A DNA stretch of 64,000 nt, taken from SZUA-320 sp963707875. GTDB taxonomy: Bacteria > Gemmatimonadota > Gemmatimonadetes > Gemmatimonadales > GWC2-71-9. The notes under the pieces are model-generated. The model was not told where the DNA came from and did not search any database. It saw only the letters and a program-made list of their open reading frames with translations. The DNA is taken from contig CAVPRU010000014.1 in NCBI GenBank assembly GCA_963707875.1, positions 372,001-436,000 on the forward strand, written 5' to 3'. This document shows, piece after piece, positions 1 through 7,723 of the stretch; positions within the stretch are counted from its first letter, which is position 1; every line of letters begins with the position of its first letter. The translations under genes and the position numbers were made by a program.

Positions 1-507
1 GGACACCCCGTATCCCGCCAGGCGCCCCGTCACCCCCAATTGCGCCTGATGGGTGCGGACCCAGGCGAAGGCGGCGCAGACATCCTGCAGCGCATCGAGG
101 GGAGTGACACTCCCGGTGGCCAGCCGGTACTGAACGGGGAGGGCGACCAGACCCCAGGATGCGAACTCCCGGGCGGCCGCAAACGTCCACTCGGGGGCTC
201 CGGCGCTCCAGCCACCGCCATGGAACAGGAGGATGGCGTTGGCCGGTGCGCCCACAGGGCCAGCAGTCGCGGGAAACCGGAAGAGCTGCAACGACCGACC
301 GGCCACGGTCCGGTAGCTGAACGAATCGGCGGGGGCAGACGGCACCCCCTGCGGGTGGGCTCGCGCTCCAGCGAGCACAAGCACCCCGACCACCAGCGCG
401 GAGGTGCGGCGCACCAGGCTCAGGGAGCCAAGCGGCGAGCATACGGGCTGATGATTGGTCCGCCAGGCCGCCAGAATGTTCTGAGTCAGGTCAGGAGTGG
501 GAGGCAT
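1..507 (-). CDS. Alpha/beta hydrolase (BD-FAE/esterase-like), 3' part missing
   Basis: Partial gene: 169 codons are read from an ATG at 507 to the window edge with no stop. Residues 37-51 form a hydrophobic segment with an Ala-rich end that resembles a signal peptide, so the enzyme is probably exported. The motif HGGGWS in the middle is the oxyanion-hole motif of the HSL/BD-FAE branch of alpha/beta hydrolases. The last visible residues read GYGVS, which fits the start of the G-x-S-x-G nucleophile elbow, so the catalytic serine may be the very last residue in the window. Substrate cannot be told. The Asp and His of the triad lie outside the window. Confidence 0.75.
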   Translation of the reverse strand, partial: MPPTPDLTQNILAAWRTNHQPVCSPLGSLSLVRRTSALVVGVLVLAGARAHPQGVPSAPADSFSYRTVAGRSLQLFRFPATAGPVGAPANAILLFHGGGWSAGAPEWTFAAAREFASWGLVALPVQYRLATGSVTPLDALQDVCAAFAWVRTHQAQLGVTGRLAGYGVS

Positions 508-663
508 TCGACCCTTCTGCCGGTGGTGCAGGTGCCGACACCTGACGTCACGCGATTCTACTGTGCCGCCCGGCCGATGACAAGCGGGCCGGGTACCCAC
601 ATGGCGAATCGGCCTCAGCCGCAAGCACACTGCATCCCATTGCTCGGCCACGCTGGTCACCTG

Positions 664-2583
664 CTATCGCACATCGCCCTCCCCGGCACCCGGTTGAGCC
701 ACGACATCGAGCGACACCGCATCCAGCCACACGCGCCCAACCCCCAGCAGGTACACGCCGTACCTCACGGCGCGGGCGCCGTTGGGCACATCCGCTTCGA
801 TCTCGTATGATTGCCAGGTTGTCGAGGTCACCGGCTGGCCGACCAGGTTGTCGAATGCCACGCTATTGGCGTTCTCAATCACCAGCCGCAGGTAGGCGTG
901 ATTGCCAATGCCGACCGCGTCCGTGCGCGCCATCACTCGCAGCCTGATGTGCTTTCCGCGATACGCCGTGGCGTCGATCAGCTGTGTCAGACTTCCGGCA
1001 CGCTCGCCGTAATAGTTGCGCGGGTCGCGGCTCAGGATCGCCGCGCGCCTGCCGCTCGACGGTCCGTCCTCGGTCGTGGTGGTCTCGAACCCAAGCCCGA
1101 TGAGTGCCGTATGCCAACCCGCTGGGGCGCTACCGGACGCACTCGTCTCGAAATCCAGGTTGCTAGGCTGGCCTTCCGTCGGTGGCCGTGCGAGGGTGAA
1201 GCTGTGCGGGTTCGGCCGCGCGGCGGTGGTCTTCTCCACGAAGAACAGCGCGTCGAAAGCCTGTGGTGTCACCCGGCTTTGCAGGAACGACTCGGCTTCC
1301 GCCGGCTGCTCGCTATAGCCGGCTCCGATATCTCGTGTTTGTCGGGGAACCCTGAACCACTCCGCCACCACCCCCTGGGTCGGCAGGGTCCGCAGATCAA
1401 CGGCGGCAAGGGTCAGGCCGGCGGCCGCAAGGGTTCCATCCAGGCTGCCGGAGGGGGCGGGCCCGATGGTGTGAGCGCGGAGGATCCTGAATGGCACATG
1501 GATCGCCTGGAAACTGCCCTGGTTGAAGGCAAACCCAAACACCACCATGTCGGGACCGAATGCCGTGCGCAGGTGGTTCCCCATGCCCTCCGAGGTCGCC
1601 CCGGTGCTGACGTGGCCGTTGTGCGCCCACACCACCATCTTCGTCCCCGGACCCTCATGGTCAAGAATCCACTGGATGTTGGCGGCCATCGAGCTATCGC
1701 GGACGAACACCCTCGGGCCCCTCCGCATTGCGAGATTCTGGCTCACCAGGCTGGCGTGTTGGCGGGCGACGGCCCACTCGTGCTCACTCGTCTTTCCGAC
1801 GTATGCGCTCTGGTTCGCATCAAACCGCTCGAGCACGTCGCGAATCGCTGTTGACGCCACTGCCTGTTCAGCGACCGGCACGCCTGCGTCCTCCGTAATC
1901 TGATTCGCGAGCCGCGCCAGGGCCGGTTCCGCGACCGTCGCTTGCTCCGGGTCTACCTGGCGCAGATAGGCAAGCGTGACCTTCGCGGCGAGCGACACCG
2001 AGGTCATGTCGAAGCCGTAGAACTTCACCTTCTTCGCATGCCCGGGGTCGGCGTTGTACTGCCGCATCCAGGTGATCATGCCGAGCACTTCCTCGGTGTT
2101 CCAGGCCCAGTAATAGAGCCCCGCCAGGGCGCGCGCCGGGTCGCCGTTGCCGGTCAGCAGGTAGTCGTTGATGGCGAAGGCTTCGGGCATCGTGGCTTCG
2201 ATGCCAAAGACCGTGAAACCCATCTCGGTGACGAGGAACTCGAGCATCCGGTGTTTCAGCTGAAAGAACTCACGGGTGCCATGCGTGGCTTCGCCGAGCG
2301 CGACCACCCGCGCCGCGCCGACCAGCTGTTTGAGCGGCTGCATGTCATCGAACCCGTTGCCTGCCTCGACGGCGCGCAACCGGATGGCGTGGCTCGCCAG
2401 CCACCGTGCCACGGAATCGGGGGTCGCCTTCGCTGCGGCCTCGTCCCGTGCCGCCTCTCCGGCGCCCGGCTTGGCGCTATCGACGGCGGCCCCCGCTCTC
2501 GGCGCGGTCGCGCTCTGTCCGGCCGCCTCCGATGGAAGCGAGAGCACCACGACCGCCAGGACCAGCGAGAGAGTGCGCGTCAT
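664..2583 (-). CDS. Erythromycin esterase family protein with C-terminal accessory domain
   Basis: 639 residues with a signal peptide (MTRTLSLVLAVVVLS, ending near AAGQ). I start at the ATG at 2583 because the upstream in-frame extension is Arg/Ser-rich and would bury the signal peptide. The N-terminal two thirds carry the family motifs: LGEATHGTREFF with its catalytic-site His and Glu, FGIEA, and later AHNGHVS. Known members (EreA/EreB) hydrolyse the macrolide lactone, but many environmental homologues have unknown substrates, so resistance is not implied. The last ~150 residues, from about SNLDFE, look like a beta-sandwich carbohydrate-binding-type module. Exported location is inferred from the signal peptide. 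No Shine-Dalgarno is visible. Confidence 0.85.
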   Translation of the reverse strand: MTRTLSLVLAVVVLSLPSEAAGQSATAPRAGAAVDSAKPGAGEAARDEAAAKATPDSVARWLASHAIRLRAVEAGNGFDDMQPLKQLVGAARVVALGEATHGTREFFQLKHRMLEFLVTEMGFTVFGIEATMPEAFAINDYLLTGNGDPARALAGLYYWAWNTEEVLGMITWMRQYNADPGHAKKVKFYGFDMTSVSLAAKVTLAYLRQVDPEQATVAEPALARLANQITEDAGVPVAEQAVASTAIRDVLERFDANQSAYVGKTSEHEWAVARQHASLVSQNLAMRRGPRVFVRDSSMAANIQWILDHEGPGTKMVVWAHNGHVSTGATSEGMGNHLRTAFGPDMVVFGFAFNQGSFQAIHVPFRILRAHTIGPAPSGSLDGTLAAAGLTLAAVDLRTLPTQGVVAEWFRVPRQTRDIGAGYSEQPAEAESFLQSRVTPQAFDALFFVEKTTAARPNPHSFTLARPPTEGQPSNLDFETSASGSAPAGWHTALIGLGFETTTTEDGPSSGRRAAILSRDPRNYYGERAGSLTQLIDATAYRGKHIRLRVMARTDAVGIGNHAYLRLVIENANSVAFDNLVGQPVTSTTWQSYEIEADVPNGARAVRYGVYLLGVGRVWLDAVSLDVVAQPGAGEGDVR

Positions 2584-2846
2584 ATTGGGTGATCTGGGTG
2601 AAGAAAGGTGTCGTGCTGCTCCGGGCGACACGCGACTCATGGTCGGCGCACGGTAGCCGGGCTCCTCTCACAGCGCCATCCCGCCAGGAGCAGCGACTTG
2701 TCATGCAGCAGGCGCGGTCCGCGAACCATCTCTCCAGCCATGGGCCACGCTCGGCGGTGCAACGGGCTGGCAGCTCCTGCGGTCCACTGGAACAGGGTGA
2801 CAGCATCCACACGCTGGAAGACCCCGGCCAGCATGTGGTTGCCGAC

Positions 2847-3374
2847 TTAGGGCTGGCTCTTCCAGCCGAGCACAAGTGCCCCCCGCGACGGCGCGAATTG
2901 AACCGCTCGCACGGCTTGATTCTGCACCAGGAGTTCCCCTTCCAGCTGGAACCATGAATCCCATGCGTGGATGAAGACCCCGTCGTACCCTTCCGTCCAC
3001 AGGAAGACCGTCCTTACCGACCCGTCTTGGAGTGTGACCGTGGAGAACTGCCTTTGATCGGGGCTGGTGCCTTGCACACTGTCAAAGCTGATGCGAGCCA
3101 TCTCCCGCCAGGCGAGGAACCCGGGGCGTGGGCTTACGCCAGGCGGTAGCCGTACTGCCGGAGTGGTGAACAGGCCGCCAAAGGCCTGATAGCTGCTGCC
3201 CCGCACGAATCCGCGGTTCGAGTAAGTGAGGATCTCCACCTTGCGGAGCACTGTGACAGATCCAAGAGAGTCGACGACCGTGACCTGGGGAATTCGGCCG
3301 GTCTGAGCGTGGGCTGCGACGGGCGAAAGCCCCGAAGCAAGGAAGAGGACCCGTTTCCACATGAGAGACACCAT
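2847..3374 (-). CDS. Small secreted protein of unknown function
   Basis: 175 residues. The ATG at 3374 is preceded by AAAGGAGG with 6 nt spacing, which fixes the start against longer in-frame extensions. The N-terminus MVSLMWKRVLFLASGL...AHAQ is a signal peptide with a plausible cleavage after AHA. The mature part is beta-rich with paired Trp and Tyr residues (YDGVFIHAWDSWFQ), and I recognise no family. It sits just beyond the last recognisable attC site (3409-3465), in the same orientation as the cassette genes, so it may be the next cassette; its own attC is not convincing. Confidence 0.7.
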   Translation of the reverse strand: MVSLMWKRVLFLASGLSPVAAHAQTGRIPQVTVVDSLGSVTVLRKVEILTYSNRGFVRGSSYQAFGGLFTTPAVRLPPGVSPRPGFLAWREMARISFDSVQGTSPDQRQFSTVTLQDGSVRTVFLWTEGYDGVFIHAWDSWFQLEGELLVQNQAVRAVQFAPSRGALVLGWKSQP

Positions 3375-3408
3375 GCCAGGCCTCCTTTCATTCCCACGAC
3401 TTGGACCC

Positions 3409-3465
3409 GTCCAGCGGCCAAGCCACAAGCTGCTGCGGGGCCGAGCGGGAGTCAAGGCGTTGGCC
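3409..3465 (-). other. attC-like site, small membrane protein cassette (degenerate)
   Basis: On the minus strand the site runs from GGCCAAC (3459-3465) to GCTGGAC (3409-3415). The arms GGCCAAGCC (3416-3424) and GGC-g-TTGGCC (3456-3465) pair with one extrahelical base. Both cores deviate from the RYYYAAC/GTTRRRY consensus, so this is the weakest of the five sites. Confidence 0.5.
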
Positions 3466-3484
3466 GCCGGCCACCGACAAACCG

Positions 3485-3835
3485 TCAGAGAATCGGGGCG
3501 GGCCCGAGGGCCCAGAACAGCAGCCCGAGCAGGCCAGCGACCGCGGTTACGAGGCCAAGCAGCACGACCGTGGTTTGAGCGAACCCAAGGAAGGCACCGC
3601 GGTGCTCCTGCGGTTGACGCGCGAGCAAGCCCCAGGCAGCGAAGCAGGCCAGCGCGGCCAGCATGCTTGCGACGGGCCAGCGATGCCAATCGATGACAAG
3701 GACGATCGCGGTTCCGGGAAGTGCCACTGCTCCAAGCACTCGGAGCAGCCGAGGGCTTGCGAGCCGGCCCCAGCGGGCGATGGCCTCGTCAAGCGGCTCG
3801 GGCGGCCGGGGATCGGATGAAGACGAAGCGGCCAT
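3485..3835 (-). CDS. Small integral membrane protein, unknown function (cassette gene)
   Basis: 116 residues with three hydrophobic segments, around residues 33-48 (LLRVLGAVALPGTAIVLVI), 53-70 and 85-112. The N-terminus is hydrophilic and Pro-rich, presumably cytoplasmic. I recognise no family. It lies between two attC-like sites and fits the one-gene-per-cassette layout. Short cassette-borne membrane proteins of unknown role are common in chromosomal arrays, which is background knowledge and not evidence of function here. Confidence 0.6.
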   Translation of the reverse strand: MAASSSSDPRPPEPLDEAIARWGRLASPRLLRVLGAVALPGTAIVLVIDWHRWPVASMLAALACFAAWGLLARQPQEHRGAFLGFAQTTVVLLGLVTAVAGLLGLLFWALGPAPIL

Positions 3836-3853
3836 CAGTGATGTCCGGTTGCC

Positions 3854-3913
3854 GGCTAGCGCCCAGCATCAGCTGCGGCGCGCAGCGCCGTCAGCTGCAT
3901 GCTGTTGTTAGAC
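3854..3913 (-). other. attC site, methyltransferase cassette
   Basis: On the minus strand it runs from GTCTAAC (3907-3913) to GCTAGCC (3854-3860), 60 nt in all. The interior folds almost perfectly: CAGCAT-CAGCTG-CGGCGC (3864-3881) pairs with GCGCCG-t-CAGCTG-c-ATGCTG, leaving two unpaired bases on one strand. Such extrahelical bases direct integrase strand choice in known attC sites. This is the cleanest short attC in the array. Confidence 0.75.
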
Positions 3914-3920
3914 GGCGCCC

Positions 3921-4720
3921 TCACTTGACGGCAGATACGAGAATGGCGGGGTTCGGCATCGCGAAAGCATCGCCGCATCGGTAGCCATTGGCGCGATCCC
4001 GCACAGTATCTTCAATCGCGTGGCGCACGTCACTTGGGAGCGCCTCCAGGTTGGTCCAGTCTCGAAGTGCGGCCAAGAACGAATCGATCGAGTGCGTTCG
4101 CCACGCGATCTGGAGCTCCCTCACCGAGGAGTCACGACAACCGGCGTCACGGGCCATCTCATGGAATACGGTGAAGTCGCTGACGCCAAACAACGGACCG
4201 TGAGGAAGTTCCGCAACTCCGGCGTGTTCTTCCACTGCGGCGAAGAACAGGCCGAAGGCTTCAAGCTTCGAGAGATCTGCCCACACGGTAAACCCGGTTC
4301 GGCCTTCCGGACGGAGCACTCTGAACGCCTCCCTCAGGACCTTGTTCGGGTCGCCTGTGTGATGAAGCACGAAGTTCCCGACGACCGCGTCAAACGCGTC
4401 GTCCTCAAAGGGCAGGGCCTCCGCCGACCCGGCGTGGAACTCGATTGTGGGATGGATCCGCCGAGCCTCGGCCAACATCGCCTCGTTGAAATCGAGGCCG
4501 ACGGGGCTAGCGCCCGCTCCGCGGCCATGGACGCGACCAGGCCAGGACCAGTTCCCACATCCAGGACTCGATCACCTCTATTCACTCTCACTTCGTCCAG
4601 CAAAGGAGCGATCCCCTCTGCGACCAGCGCGCCGAATCCATCCATGTAACCTTTGGCACACCGGGACCAAGTCTCATTCTCGAATCGCGCAACTGTTTCT
4701 GCATCGAATCGGTCTTGCAT
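3921..4720 (-). CDS. Class I SAM-dependent methyltransferase, frameshifted (cassette gene)
   Basis: Start ATG at 4720 with GGAG 8 nt upstream. The N-terminal frame holds the SAM motif I LDVGTGPGLVA. Near 4511-4516 the frame breaks, and the C-terminal part continues in another frame as VGLDFNEAMLAEA...VLHHTGDPNKVLREAFRVLRPEG, the post-I to III motifs of UbiE/MenG-like enzymes. Restoring one G in the run after GAGCGG gives one continuous protein of about 266 residues. The substrate is unknown. The break could be a consensus error or real decay. The stop codon at 3921 lies 8 nt before its attC core. Confidence 0.75.
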
Positions 4721-4759
4721 CTCCTTGTCTCCTTCCAGAAAAGGTGAGGTCAAGGCGCC

Positions 4760-4853
4760 GCCTAACGGTTGGCGCTTGAGCGGCGGCGCGCTCTGCCGCC
4801 GATGCCTTTGTACTCGCACGCACTTGCGCCGCCCGCCGAATCGCTTGTTGGAC
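4760..4853 (-). other. attC site, SRPBCC cassette
   Basis: On the minus strand it runs from GTCCAAC (4847-4853, a perfect RYYYAAC) to GTTAGGC (4760-4766, a perfect GTTRRRY), 94 nt apart. The interior contains GC-rich complementary stretches and a CTCAAGC element next to the 3' core like that of classical attC sites. GTCCAAC is the exact complement of the GTTGGAC core that opens this cassette at 5349. Confidence 0.75.
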
Positions 4854-4882
4854 GGGCGGGGTCGCGGTTCGGGCGCATCGCG

Positions 4883-5320
4883 CTATGAGACAAACCCCTC
4901 CTCCATGGCCAGGCGCAGGTTCTCAAAGGAGACCCGGGCTCGGTACCTCAGCAGCGGACCCAAGAGCGGCCCGAGCCCACGCCATACCCCCCGTGGATCC
5001 CATTGCACCCGCCCCCGGAACAACGTCCCGTCACCCGACGGCTTGAAGTCGCCCACGTAGCGGTAGGGTGCTTTGCCCGCGAACCCCTCGATTACCAGGT
5101 GACGCGGTCGATCGTACTCCACGAGACTCCATGTGGCTCTGCCGAACCCTGGGTGACGCCACTCGAAGGTCGTCCCCTGTCGTATAGGAGGTGGTGATGT
5201 CATCTCGACGTTGCGGACGTGCCCGCGATTCCACTCAGGCTCGTTGCGCAGGTCCGCGAAGTAGTCGAACACGTCCTCCGGCGATCTCGCTATCCGTGTC
5301 TCGTGCACGGCCTCGACCAT
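4883..5320 (-). CDS. SRPBCC (START/Bet v1-like) domain protein (cassette gene)
   Basis: 145 residues, a typical length for a single-domain polyketide-cyclase/dehydrase-like protein. The N-terminus MVEAVHETRIARSPEDVFDYFADLRNEPEW is the characteristic first beta-strand plus helix of the SRPBCC fold, and the middle (WRHPGFGRATWSLVEYD, HLVIEGFAG) fits the antiparallel sheet around a hydrophobic ligand pocket. There is no signal peptide, so it is cytoplasmic. The ligand is unknown. It lies alone between two attC sites. Confidence 0.8.
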   Translation of the reverse strand: MVEAVHETRIARSPEDVFDYFADLRNEPEWNRGHVRNVEMTSPPPIRQGTTFEWRHPGFGRATWSLVEYDRPRHLVIEGFAGKAPYRYVGDFKPSGDGTLFRGRVQWDPRGVWRGLGPLLGPLLRYRARVSFENLRLAMEEGFVS

Positions 5321-5348
5321 GAGCGGTACCCTCCCGTGCCTCTGCCCC

Positions 5349-5404
5349 GTCCAACGTTAGAGCTTCACCGGCGGGCGCCCGTCCGGTGCATGCTCGGGTT
5401 CGGC
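5349..5404 (-). other. attC site, secreted-protein cassette
   Basis: On the minus strand it runs from GCCGAAC (5398-5404) to GTTGGAC (5349-5355), 56 nt. Hairpin arms on the plus strand are GAGC (5360-5363), CACCGG (5366-5371), the palindrome CGGGCGCCCG (5372-5381), an unpaired T, CCGGTG (5383-5388) and GCTC (5392-5395). GCCGAAC is the exact complement of the GTTCGGC core that opens this cassette at 6355-6361. Confidence 0.75.
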
Positions 5405-5410
5405 CGCTTG

Positions 5411-6301
5411 TTACCGATCCTTCGATTCGCCAACGCGGTACGCGCTCCCCTTGAGCGGCCCTTCGATGGTCAGGAACGTCGGGCCCACGAAAACGCCACG
5501 GGACAGAGGATGATCGCCCGTCTTTGACCACTCCGCGGTGCTGTCGCGTTCACGGACGTTGCCACCGGCAAGGACGACGACGTTGTCGACCCGTTCTCCT
5601 GGCGCGAAGAACACTTGGGTGAAGGAAGCCGGCTCATGTCGTATCTCACCTTTGGGTGTGGCCGAGGCTTTGACGTTCAATCCGCCAAACTGGATTTCGC
5701 CCTGGAACGCACCGTTGCTGTCTTTCCCGAGCGTCACCATCCCATATTCGGCGTGATGCCCACGAGCACGCATATAGGCTACGTACTCCCGATCCGGGAC
5801 CCAAAGACCGAGTACGAGCACAGCGTCAGGTGAAGGGGCGATTACAGCGTCGAATCTGTCCTGTGAGACTTCGGCGGCGAGTTGTGAGTGGTCAACGGGC
5901 GCAAACCACACGCCGATAGCCCCGTCCTCTGGGAGTGTCGGCTCCTTGCCGTCAAGGCGCCACGCCTTGGGTCGGACGAGCTCCACGAATGAAAATGCCC
6001 AGTCGGAACGTTCCGGGTGGCGCTTCACGTGCTCTTGGAATTCGGGCGCATTCACCTCGCGGGCGGATACGAAACGAAGCCCCCTCGGAAGGACGACTGC
6101 GGGGTCCTTGGGGTCAAAGAGCAGGAATGTGACGATCACCTCTAGCTCTTGGATCGTCCACGATGTCGTTCCACCAGGCGGCAGCGCTTGAGCCACGGCC
6201 AGAGACGGCGCGCTGATCACGGCAAGGGCAGCACAGAGCACGGTCCGGCGCGGCGATCGATGCCCAGGCACACGTTGGGCCGGTTCTGCGTACCGCGTCA
6301 C
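5411..6301 (-). CDS. Secreted protein of unknown function (cassette gene)
   Basis: About 296 residues from a GTG at 6301 that has TGAGG 8 nt upstream; an ATG further out at 6388 would add 29 Arg/Pro-rich residues. The segment RRTVLCAALAVISAPSLAVAQ is a signal peptide. The mature protein has no family I recognise. It is rich in aromatic and acidic residues (GVWFAPVDHS, VLGLWVPDREYVAYMRARGHH). It occupies one cassette between attC sites. Confidence 0.7.
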   Translation of the reverse strand: MTRYAEPAQRVPGHRSPRRTVLCAALAVISAPSLAVAQALPPGGTTSWTIQELEVIVTFLLFDPKDPAVVLPRGLRFVSAREVNAPEFQEHVKRHPERSDWAFSFVELVRPKAWRLDGKEPTLPEDGAIGVWFAPVDHSQLAAEVSQDRFDAVIAPSPDAVLVLGLWVPDREYVAYMRARGHHAEYGMVTLGKDSNGAFQGEIQFGGLNVKASATPKGEIRHEPASFTQVFFAPGERVDNVVVLAGGNVRERDSTAEWSKTGDHPLSRGVFVGPTFLTIEGPLKGSAYRVGESKDR

Positions 6302-6354
6302 GCTAAGAGCCTCAAGTCTTGGTCTCCTCCGTGGTGCAGGATGCTTTGCTGTCG

Positions 6355-6468
6355 GCCGAACGGATCTGTCGTTCTGCTGCGGGCGCAAAACGAATCAGGT
6401 CCGGCGTAGCGTAGCGTAGCCGGACTCCGTTGAAAACGCGATCCGACAGCAGGAACGACTTGTTATGT
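6355..6468 (-). other. attC site, metallo-beta-lactamase cassette
   Basis: On the minus strand it runs from ACATAAC (6462-6468) to GTTCGGC (6355-6361), 114 nt. The plus-strand arms GTCGTTC-TGCTG (6368-6379) and CAGCA-g-GAACGAC (6447-6459) pair over 12 bp with one extrahelical base. The interior contains a second hairpin, TCCGGC/GCCGGA, around a short ACGCT repeat. ACATAAC is the exact complement of the GTTATGT core at the upstream end of the MBL cassette (7510-7516). Confidence 0.75.
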
Positions 6469-6514
6469 GGCCCTCACCCCGGCATCGGCTCGTTCGTCGC
6501 CTCACACTGACGTG

Positions 6515-7429
6515 CTAGGGGCCGCCCTGCTGCTTCACGAGCGCTTCACGGAATCTCGCCTCGGCCCGTTCAATGAAGCCGAGGTAGCCGTCCCGATCGA
6601 TGAACGGGTCCACCGGGCTCTCTGCCGTCGCGACTTGACCTCGCTTGCGCTGCATGCTGAACCAGTCCGCGTGCGAACCAAGAAAAATGTCTGCGGGCAG
6701 ACCCCTCAGGGTGCTGAAGCTCCGCTCGAAGTCCGACCGAATTCCCGGATAGGCTTCTGGCTCAATCAGGGATACGAACGGGAACAACGTGAGGCTGCAG
6801 ATACTGACGGCGAGCAACTCACGGTCGCCGTCACGCACAGGGAACGACCAAGATGTGCATCCGCGCGTGTGGCCGGCGGTCACATGCGCAGTGAGTTCGA
6901 GCGGCCCCACGCGGACTGTCGCGCCATCCTCGAATTGGTGGTCAACCCGCGGGGCGGGGAATCTCAGCAGGCCGAGAAACCAGAGATGTCTGAGTGGCCC
7001 CAGGGCCAAGTCTCCCCGACCTCCCGCCGCCATGACTTCGGCGTCGGCGTCGCTAACCCAAAGTTCTGCACCCGAGGCCTCTTGCAGGGCGCGAAGGCCG
7101 CCCGCGTGATCGGAGTGCGGATGAGAGTTCAACAACACCTTTACGTTAGCGATGTCAAACCCAAGCTCTGCGATACTCGCAATGATCAGCGGGGCATGTT
7201 CTGGATACCCGCCGTCGATCAGCACGTGGCCCTCAGGCCCGGTTAGCAAGAAGGCGGCCATGCCAGTGTGACCGACGTGGTAGAGGTTACCAGCGATCTG
7301 GAACGGTTCGCTCGGGACCGAGCGATTCCGCGTGATCGCCGACCGCCAGAGCATGAAGAGCAGGATGAAGAGGGTGCCAGCTACTCCCAGCAGTACCCTC
7401 AACCGCCGTTTCTGGATTAGATGCCGCAT
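6515..7429 (-). CDS. Subclass B3 metallo-beta-lactamase-like protein (cassette gene)
   Basis: 304 residues from the ATG at 7429 (AGAGG directly upstream; a GTG at 7459 would add 10 residues). Residues 11-29 form a hydrophobic N-terminal segment, so the protein is periplasmic or membrane-anchored. Zinc ligands of class B3 are all present: H103, H105, D107 and H108 in SHPHSDH, H187 in GHTRGCTSW and H253 in GSHADWF. The start of the fold, YHVGHTGMAAFLLT...GHVLIDGG, matches B3 enzymes. Many B3-like proteins hydrolyse beta-lactams, but activity cannot be read from sequence and some relatives act on other substrates such as acyl-homoserine lactones. The gene is the first cassette of the array. Confidence 0.85.
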   Translation of the reverse strand: MRHLIQKRRLRVLLGVAGTLFILLFMLWRSAITRNRSVPSEPFQIAGNLYHVGHTGMAAFLLTGPEGHVLIDGGYPEHAPLIIASIAELGFDIANVKVLLNSHPHSDHAGGLRALQEASGAELWVSDADAEVMAAGGRGDLALGPLRHLWFLGLLRFPAPRVDHQFEDGATVRVGPLELTAHVTAGHTRGCTSWSFPVRDGDRELLAVSICSLTLFPFVSLIEPEAYPGIRSDFERSFSTLRGLPADIFLGSHADWFSMQRKRGQVATAESPVDPFIDRDGYLGFIERAEARFREALVKQQGGP

Positions 7430-7509
7430 CCTCTGCTCCGCGTTCGTGATCCAAAACACTACTCAAGGATCGGGCCCCTTCACACGCCAGAGAGCCAGGA
7501 ATCCGGGCT

Positions 7510-7516
7510 ACATAAC
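7510..7516 (-). other. Core recombination site at the upstream end of the cassette array
   Basis: GTTATGT on the minus strand. It is the reverse complement of the ACATAAC core of the MBL attC, as expected for the 5' boundary of that cassette. No paired hairpin with RYYYAAC is visible upstream, so this could be an attI-like edge, not another attC. Confidence 0.5.
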
Positions 7517-7536
7517 TAGTCTTGGGTTGCATGGGG

Positions 7537-7565
7537 ACGCTACCGCAAAACAGATATGGCTGCAA
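7537..7565 (-). promoter_or_regulatory. Possible promoter reading into the cassette array
   Basis: TTGCAG (7560-7565), a 17-nt spacer and TAGCGT (7537-7542) on the minus strand, about 110 nt upstream of the MBL start and just outside the array edge. The -10 matches the local TAGGAT consensus at 4 of 6 bases. It overlaps a hairpin, so confidence is low. Confidence 0.3.
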
Positions 7566-7576
7566 GTACCGCAGCC
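7547..7576 (-). terminator. Weak intrinsic terminator after the 7724-8395 gene
   Basis: Minus-strand hairpin GGCTGC-ggtactt-GCAGCC followed by ATATCTGTTTT. The T-run is interrupted, so termination may be partial. Confidence 0.4.
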
Positions 7577-7723
7577 TATCACCCTGGGCAACGCCCTACC
7601 GTGCCACGTATTGCTGCTTGAATAGCAGCCCTATCCGGCCCGGTCGTGGGCACGAATATCCCGCCAATTGTCCCCCGGCGACCCCCGACCTCCGTGCCGG
7701 ACCCCGTCCCTCGGTCTTCAGGG

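Larger units (their letters stand above)
3409..7516 (-). mobile_element. Integron-type gene-cassette array without integrase (CALIN-like), five cassettes
   Basis: Five attC-like sites (3409-3465, 3854-3913, 4760-4853, 5349-5404, 6355-6468) alternate with single minus-strand genes, and a lone core GTTATGT at 7510-7516 marks the upstream edge. In an integron the first bases of a cassette complement the 5' core of its own attC. Here GTTATGT pairs with ACATAAC (MBL cassette), GTTCGGC with GCCGAAC, GTTGGAC with GTCCAAC, GTTAGGC with GTCTAAC (6/7) and GCTAGCC with GGCCAAC (5/7). No integrase gene lies in the window. Cassette DNA looks less GC-rich than the flanks. The alternative, unrelated palindromes between genes, does not predict the core matching. 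Confidence 0.75.

Noticed and set aside
40..810. Plus-strand open frame over the start of the window
   Set aside because: It has no family motif, is Pro/Arg/His-rich, and lies opposite a clear alpha/beta hydrolase and the esterase 3' end.
2652..2700. Sixth attC-like site (GACTTGTCATGC resembling the MBL attC end, with GCTCCT/AGGAGC arms)
   Set aside because: Its cores do not complement the GCTGGAC that opens the neighbouring cassette and the arms are short; kept out of the array.
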